From positions 1 through 10,465 of the forward strand of contig CAMBOY010000093.1 in assembly GCA_945869245.1 (NCBI GenBank): a DNA stretch of 10,465 nucleotides, written 5' to 3'. Below are positions 6,686-10,465 of the stretch, in pieces. The notes below the pieces were generated by a model. The model was given only the letters and a program-made list of their open reading frames with translations, was not told the DNA's origin and made no database searches. Source of the DNA: Hydrogenophaga intermedia. Lineage in GTDB: Bacteria; Pseudomonadota; Gammaproteobacteria; Burkholderiales; Burkholderiaceae_C. The position numbers and the translations under genes are program-made. How positions within the stretch are numbered: position 1 is the first letter of the stretch; every line of letters starts with the position of its first letter.

Positions 6686-7578
6686 CAGACGCTCCGCAAC
6701 ACCGACTCGCCCAACACACGCAGCAGATACTGGCCGTAGCCGTTTTTGCGCAGCGCCTCGGCCTGTTGCCGCAAAGCGTCGGCGCCGATCCATCCCTGCC
6801 GATAAGCAATCTCTTCTGGACACGCCACCTGCAGGCCTTGGCGCTTTTGCAGCGTGGCAATAAAGCTGGCCGCCTCCAGCAGGCTGTCGTGCGTGCCAGT
6901 GTCCAGCCAGGCGTAGCCCCGGCCCATGATCTCCACGCTCAGCTGGCCAAGCTCGAGATAGCGCTTGTTGACGTCGGTGATTTCCAGCTCACCTCGGGGG
7001 GAGGGCTTTAAGCTCGCCGCGATGTCGCACACCTGCTCGTCGTAAAAGTACAGGCCGGTGACTGCGTAGTTGCTCTGTGGTTGGAGCGGCTTTTCTTCGA
7101 TGCTGATGGCGCGCTGCTGCTCGTCAAACGCCACCACGCCGTAGCGCTCAGGGTCTTGCACATGGTAGGCGAACACACTGGCGCCGCCGCTGCGCGCGTT
7201 GGCGTGGTGCAGCTGTTTGATGAGATCGTGGCCGTAGAAAATGTTGTCGCCCAGCACCAGCGCGCTGGGCTGGCCCGCTACAAACTCGCGCCCAATGAGG
7301 AAGGCCTGTGCCAGGCCGTCCGGGCTGGGTTGCACGGCGTATTGGATCTGCATGCCCCACTGGCTGCCGTCGCCCAGCAGCTCGGCAAAGCGCGGTGTGT
7401 CCTGCGGGGTGCTGATCAGCAGCACTTCGCGGATGCCAGCGAGCATCAGGGTGCTCAGCGGGTAATAGACCATGGGCTTGTCGTACACCGGCATGAGCTG
7501 CTTGCTCACCGCCTGGGTAACCGGGTAGAGCCGGGTGCCGGAGCCACCGGCCAAGATGATGCCTTTGCGGTGCTGCAT
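6685..7578 (-). CDS. rmlA: Glucose-1-phosphate thymidylyltransferase
   Basis: First enzyme of the dTDP-L-rhamnose pathway: joins dTTP and glucose-1-phosphate to dTDP-glucose and pyrophosphate. The protein has 297 residues, the usual size. The nucleotide-binding loop is LAGGSGTRLYPVT (residues 9-21). Other landmarks are K26 in SKQLMPVYDKPM, the metal aspartate D111 in LGDNIFYG, IEEKP (K163), the GELEITDVN stretch (196-204) and D226 in WLDTGTHDS. AGGAG lies just upstream of the ATG, a good ribosome-binding site. It starts 12 bp after the rmlD stop and overlaps rmlC by one base, so the three genes form one operon. dTDP-L-rhamnose usually inhibits this enzyme, which controls pathway flux. Confidence 0.96.
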   Translation of the reverse strand: MQHRKGIILAGGSGTRLYPVTQAVSKQLMPVYDKPMVYYPLSTLMLAGIREVLLISTPQDTPRFAELLGDGSQWGMQIQYAVQPSPDGLAQAFLIGREFVAGQPSALVLGDNIFYGHDLIKQLHHANARSGGASVFAYHVQDPERYGVVAFDEQQRAISIEEKPLQPQSNYAVTGLYFYDEQVCDIAASLKPSPRGELEITDVNKRYLELGQLSVEIMGRGYAWLDTGTHDSLLEAASFIATLQKRQGLQVACPEEIAYRQGWIGADALRQQAEALRKNGYGQYLLRVLGESVLRSV

Positions 7579-7590
7579 GGGGACTCCTGT

Positions 7591-8517
7591 TCAGTTGCGT
7601 TGCAGGTGTTCACTGAGCATGCGCGCGACACCGCTCTGCCAGTGTGGCAGCTGCAGGCCCAGCGCGGCTTGAATGCGGGTGGTGTCCAAGCGCGAATTCA
7701 GCGGCCGCTGTGCCGGGGTCGGGAAGGCGCTGGTGGACACTGGCTCCACCGCCTCGGCACGGGCTGTGAGTGCCACGCCCAAAGCTTGGGCCTGCTGCAG
7801 TACAAAGCGCGCATAGCCGTGCCAGCTGGTTTCACCGCGCGCCACCAGGTGGTACAGGCCGTCCAAGGTTGGCTGCGCGTGCGCGGCGCGGATCGCGTGG
7901 GCGGTCACGTCGGCCAGTAGGTCGGCTCCTGTGGGCGCACCGATCTGGTCGTCGATCACCGTCAGCCGATCGCGCTCTTGGGCCAGGCGCAGCATGGTTT
8001 TGGCGAAATTGCCGCCGCGCGCGCCATACACCCAGCTGGTGCGAAACACCAGGTGTCGGCAGCCGCTGCCCACGATGGCGCGTTCGCCCTCCAGCTTGGT
8101 CTGGCCATAGACGTTCAGTGGGCCTGTGGGGTCGGTTTCCAGACGGGCGTGGTCGCCACGGCCGTCGAACACATAGTCGGTGCTGTAGTGCACCAGCAGC
8201 GCACCGCTGGCCGCTGCGCAGCGCGCCAGCACGGCGGGCGCTTCGGCATTCAAGGTGTGGCACAAGGCCGGCTCGCTCTCGGCTTTGTCGACCGCTGTGT
8301 GGGCGGCGGCGTTGACGATCACATCGGGGCGCAACGTTTGCACCGTGCGCGCCAAGCCGTCGAGATCGGTGAAGCTGCCCACCAGCCCTGGGTGGGCCGG
8401 GTTGCCGTCGTGGTCCAGTGCAATCAGCTCGCCCAGCGGGCTCAGGCTGCGTTGCAGCTCCCAGCCCACTTGGCCGTTCATGCCAAGCAGCAGGATGCGC
8501 AAAGGCGTGTGTGTCAT
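7591..8517 (-). CDS. rmlD: dTDP-4-dehydrorhamnose reductase
   Basis: Last step of dTDP-L-rhamnose synthesis: NAD(P)H-dependent reduction of the 4-keto group. The 308-residue protein is an extended short-chain dehydrogenase, very close to E. coli RmlD. It shows the dinucleotide-binding loop GMNGQVGWELQRSL (12-25), VNAAAHTAVDKAESEP, HYSTDYVF with the catalytic Thr (T113), and the YxxxK pair Y137/K141 in NVYGQTK. The substrate-binding C-terminal part includes TPAQRPLNSRLDT. It is the first gene of the rmlD-A-C operon. No Shine-Dalgarno sequence precedes the ATG at 8517. The gene is divergent from the NYN gene across 86 bp. Confidence 0.95.
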   Translation of the reverse strand: MTHTPLRILLLGMNGQVGWELQRSLSPLGELIALDHDGNPAHPGLVGSFTDLDGLARTVQTLRPDVIVNAAAHTAVDKAESEPALCHTLNAEAPAVLARCAAASGALLVHYSTDYVFDGRGDHARLETDPTGPLNVYGQTKLEGERAIVGSGCRHLVFRTSWVYGARGGNFAKTMLRLAQERDRLTVIDDQIGAPTGADLLADVTAHAIRAAHAQPTLDGLYHLVARGETSWHGYARFVLQQAQALGVALTARAEAVEPVSTSAFPTPAQRPLNSRLDTTRIQAALGLQLPHWQSGVARMLSEHLQRN

Positions 8518-8603
8518 GGCCGCGCATTGTACGGAGCGCCGCCGCAGGGTGTTCGTTAAACTTGCGTGCTTTCCTAAACTAACGCGATTACAGGTTTCCC
8601 TTC
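8518..8603. promoter_or_regulatory. Divergent intergenic region, rmlD / NYN gene
   Basis: These 86 bp must drive both the rmlDAC operon (leftward) and the NYN-rfaH pair (rightward). Read leftwards, TACAAT at 8531-8526 matches the -10 consensus at five of six positions, but it lies so close to rmlD that the mRNA would be nearly leaderless; no good -35 is present. A direct repeat TAAACT occurs at 8557-8562 and 8575-8580. CGTTA (8554-8558) and TAACG (8580-8584) form an inverted repeat around it. No rightward promoter is clear. Confidence 0.4.
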
Positions 8604-9452
8604 ATGAATATGCATACCTTGCCTCCACGCAAACGGACTTTTTACAGTGGCAGCGGCCAGAGCCGGGCGGTGGCGTTTGTCGACATGCGCTATTTGCGCT
8701 GGCTGTGTGGGCTTGATGGCCGCGACGCCGCCCCCGTGTCGCGTGCGCAGGTCAATGCGGTGGTGTTGAATGCACTGGATCAAGCCAATCTGAATGCGCA
8801 GCTCTTGCGCGCGTATTGCTACGCCGACCAAGACGACAAAGCCACCTTCGACGACCAGACCCTGCGCCTGCTGCCACAGGCCGATACCGACGGCGAACTG
8901 GCCATGGTGCGGCAAATGTCGGCCGATTTGATGGCGGTGGCCCATGGCATGCAGCCCGATGTGATCGTCATTGCCAGCGACGACCAGCGCCTCATCCACA
9001 CCATCGACGTGCTCAAACTCCAGGGCATCAAGGTGTGCTTGTTGGCCGATGAGCGCGTCAAAGCCATGCCACGCCTGCAGCAGCACGATCCCGAGTGGGC
9101 GCGCCTGCTGCGCGAAGCCGACCGCCGTTTGGTGGTGCAGGCCCAGGACCTCGCCCACGCCTTGAGCGCCGGTGCCCAGGCGGTGCAACAAACCGTGCAC
9201 GAAGACGTGCTGCAAGCGGTGGTCAACGAGTGGTGGTCGGGTCTGCCACTGGACGAGCAAGATTGGCTGCGCGAAGAGCTGCCGGCCTTGCGGGGTGTGC
9301 CGCCAGAGCTCGACCGCGAACTGCTGCGCCGCACCAAGATGGCCATTCACCGCAGCCTCAACGAGCACGAAAAGCGCCTGTTGCGCGAGCAAGCGCGGCG
9401 CGTGGCCTTGGGCGATCAGGTGTCCGACGAGGCGGTGACCGCTTCCGAATGA
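8604..9452 (+). CDS. NYN (PIN-like) domain protein, putative ribonuclease
   Basis: A 282-residue protein of unproven function. Residues about 20-150 resemble a NYN domain, a PIN-like metal-dependent nuclease fold. AVAFVDMRYL has an acidic residue at the end of strand 1 (D27). MSADLMAVA (D108) lies in the middle. VIVIASDDQRLIHTIDVLKLQG (D126/D127) followed by IKVCLLA matches the family pattern in which a strand, a Ser/Asp pair, a helix and a Gly-x-x-V strand follow each other. The C-terminal part (about 180-282) is helical and charged, of unknown fold. Likely role: RNA cleavage or processing, inferred from the fold alone. The ATG at 8604 has no strong Shine-Dalgarno sequence; M3 is an alternative start. 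Its TGA overlaps the rfaH ATG (ATGA), so the two are translationally coupled. Confidence 0.75.
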   Translation: MNMHTLPPRKRTFYSGSGQSRAVAFVDMRYLRWLCGLDGRDAAPVSRAQVNAVVLNALDQANLNAQLLRAYCYADQDDKATFDDQTLRLLPQADTDGELAMVRQMSADLMAVAHGMQPDVIVIASDDQRLIHTIDVLKLQGIKVCLLADERVKAMPRLQQHDPEWARLLREADRRLVVQAQDLAHALSAGAQAVQQTVHEDVLQAVVNEWWSGLPLDEQDWLREELPALRGVPPELDRELLRRTKMAIHRSLNEHEKRLLREQARRVALGDQVSDEAVTASE

Positions 9453-9961
9453 CCGTGTCTGGGCACTGGTACCTCATCCACACCAAGCCCCGGCAGGAGT
9501 CGGTGGCGCTGGAGAACCTGGAGCGCCAGGGCTACCGCTGCTATCTGCCGATGATGCGGCGCGAGAAAGTGGCGCGTGGCCGCCTGGCGCTGGTCGACGA
9601 GCCGCTGTTTCCGCGCTACCTGTTCATCTGGCTAGAAAGCGCCATGCACAGCCTCAGCTGGACGCCGATACGGTCGACCCGGGGTGTGACACGCCTGGTC
9701 ACATTTGGCAAAGACCCCGCACGCGTGCCCGCGAGCCTGATTGAAGGCATTCAACAACAGCAGGCCGCGCTGGCGCAAGCGCCTGAGCGCGCGTTCACGC
9801 CAGGCGATGGGGTGTTGATTGTCGACGGGCCGTTTGCCGGCATTGAGGCGATCTACCACGAAAGCAATGGCGAGCGCCGGGTGATGGTGCTCATTGAGCT
9901 GATGAACCGGCAAGTCAAGGTGCCGCTGGAGCCGCACCAGCTCACACCACGGCCGTCCTGA
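9449..9961 (+). CDS. rfaH: Transcription antiterminator RfaH (NusG paralogue)
   Basis: A specialised NusG paralogue that binds paused RNA polymerase at an ops site, suppresses pausing and Rho termination, and recruits ribosomes, mainly for long cell-surface polysaccharide operons. The 170-residue protein (E. coli: 162) aligns along its whole length: WYLIHTKPRQESVALENLER, then LVDEPLFPRYLF, RSTRGVTRLVTFG, and the C-terminal KOW part PGDGVLIVDGPFAGIEAIY. VLIELMNRQVKV matches the E. coli RfaH segment that can be helical or beta. E51 and R144 correspond to E48 and R138 of E. coli, whose salt bridge holds the closed form. The ATG at 9449 matches the family N-terminus; a longer frame from 9095 is a shadow inside the NYN gene. 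It overlaps the NYN stop and meets the methyltransferase gene tail to tail with an 8-bp gap. Confidence 0.92.
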   Translation: MTVSGHWYLIHTKPRQESVALENLERQGYRCYLPMMRREKVARGRLALVDEPLFPRYLFIWLESAMHSLSWTPIRSTRGVTRLVTFGKDPARVPASLIEGIQQQQAALAQAPERAFTPGDGVLIVDGPFAGIEAIYHESNGERRVMVLIELMNRQVKVPLEPHQLTPRPS

Positions 9962-9969
9962 GCCCGAGC

Positions 9970-10465
9970 TCATACACCAAACAAAAAAATGCATGGCCCC
10001 TTGGGTGCTGGTGAGCCGCCGGCGCGCCAGCCTTGGATGGTGTCGGTGCGGACCGATTCCTGGGGCAGGCTCAGTGCGCTGGCCACACACAGCCGCGTCT
10101 GCGGTTGCAGGTGTTGCAGCAGCGCCTGCAGCAGAGCCGCGTTGCGGTACGGCGTTTCTATCATGAGCTGGGTCTGGCCGCTGCGCTGGCTGGACTGTTC
10201 CAAGGCCCGGATGGCCTGTGCCCGCGCCGCCGCGTCTTGCGGCAAATAGCCCACAAACGCAAAGTGCTGGCCGTTGAGCCCACTCGCCGCCAGCGCCAGC
10301 AACAAGGCGTTGGGCCCCACCAGGGGCACCACCCGCACGCCAAGCGTGTGGGCGGCGCGCACCACCGCGCTGCCGGGATCGGCCACCGCCGGCATGCCGG
10401 CCTCACTGACCAAACCCATGGGGTGGCCTTGCAGCGCGGGTTGAGGCAGGGCGCGGGCAGCGGCG
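9970..10465 (-). CDS. RsmI-like SAM-dependent methyltransferase, 3' part
   Basis: The gene enters from the right edge and lacks its 5' end; 164 complete codons are visible. The protein belongs to the tetrapyrrole-methylase fold family that includes RsmI, the 16S rRNA cytidine-1402 2'-O-methyltransferase. Family landmarks are LVSEAGMPAVADPGS (the SAM-binding loop region), VVPLVGPNALLLALAASGL and FAFVGYLP. Where RsmI usually has ESPHR this protein has ETPYR, and it stops soon after the core domain without the longer RsmI C-terminal part. This suggests the shorter RsmI-like paralogue often found near rluC and S49 peptidase genes in Burkholderiales, whose substrate is not certain. A Met at 10419 is internal, since the frame remains open and conserved upstream. 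It ends 8 bp from rfaH. Confidence 0.88.
   Translation of the reverse strand, partial: AAARALPQPALQGHPMGLVSEAGMPAVADPGSAVVRAAHTLGVRVVPLVGPNALLLALAASGLNGQHFAFVGYLPQDAAARAQAIRALEQSSQRSGQTQLMIETPYRNAALLQALLQHLQPQTRLCVASALSLPQESVRTDTIQGWRAGGSPAPKGPCIFLFGV

Noticed and set aside
6686..6823. A longer rmlC frame starting at 6823.
   Set aside because: The added part lies inside rmlA in another frame, and the TGATG overlap gives a standard coupled start at 6685.
9095..9448. A longer rfaH frame starting at 9095.
   Set aside because: The extra 118 codons are an out-of-frame shadow of the NYN gene, and MTVSGHWYLI at 9449 matches the RfaH N-terminus.
1..10465. Search for CRISPR arrays, tRNA or rRNA genes, transposases and insertion-sequence ends.
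   Set aside because: No regular spaced repeats, no tRNA-like or rRNA-like sequence, and no transposase or integrase frame was recognised.

Overview
The window is a GC-rich, gene-dense bacterial chromosome segment. It looks like a betaproteobacterium of the order Burkholderiales, probably Comamonadaceae. This rests on the type of H-NS protein (a 100-residue form with a W-A-G-G-P-G-R-K-P motif), on the order rne / rluC / HAD phosphatase / Rieske protein / S49 peptidase, and on an RsmI-like methyltransferase further on. The genus cannot be named from the sequence alone.

Left part (1-2685): the 5' part of rne (RNase E) runs leftwards off the window. A 627-bp gene-free stretch separates it from the divergent rluC. 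This stretch holds a good sigma70-type promoter for rne and a predicted leader of about 570 nt with several stem-loops, including perfect 9-bp and 10-bp stems. A 10-codon upstream reading frame overlaps the rne start codon. A long structured leader suggests feedback control of RNase E, as known in E. coli.

Middle part (2685-6121): five rightward genes. rluC (23S rRNA pseudouridine synthase) is followed by a small H-NS-family gene with its own consensus -35 promoter and its own strong hairpin terminator. Then come three closely packed genes: a HAD-family phosphatase, a small Rieske [2Fe-2S] protein and a membrane-anchored S49 (SppA-type) peptidase.

Right part (6131-10465): a leftward rmlD-rmlA-rmlC operon for dTDP-L-rhamnose synthesis, without rmlB in the window. 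Divergent from it is a rightward pair, a NYN/PIN-like putative nuclease gene and rfaH, overlapping at an ATGA junction. The pair meets, tail to tail, the 3' part of an RsmI-like SAM-dependent methyltransferase gene that enters from the right edge. As I recall the common Burkholderiales order, the S49 peptidase and this methyltransferase are usually near neighbours, so the rml/NYN/rfaH block looks like an insertion into a housekeeping cluster.

Functionally the window combines RNA metabolism (RNase E, RluC, RsmI-like enzyme, putative NYN nuclease) with surface polysaccharide supply (Rml enzymes) and two regulators with opposite expected effects on horizontally acquired operons: an H-NS-type silencer and an RfaH-type antiterminator. 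The most interesting new element is the translationally coupled NYN nuclease-RfaH pair beside the rhamnose genes.
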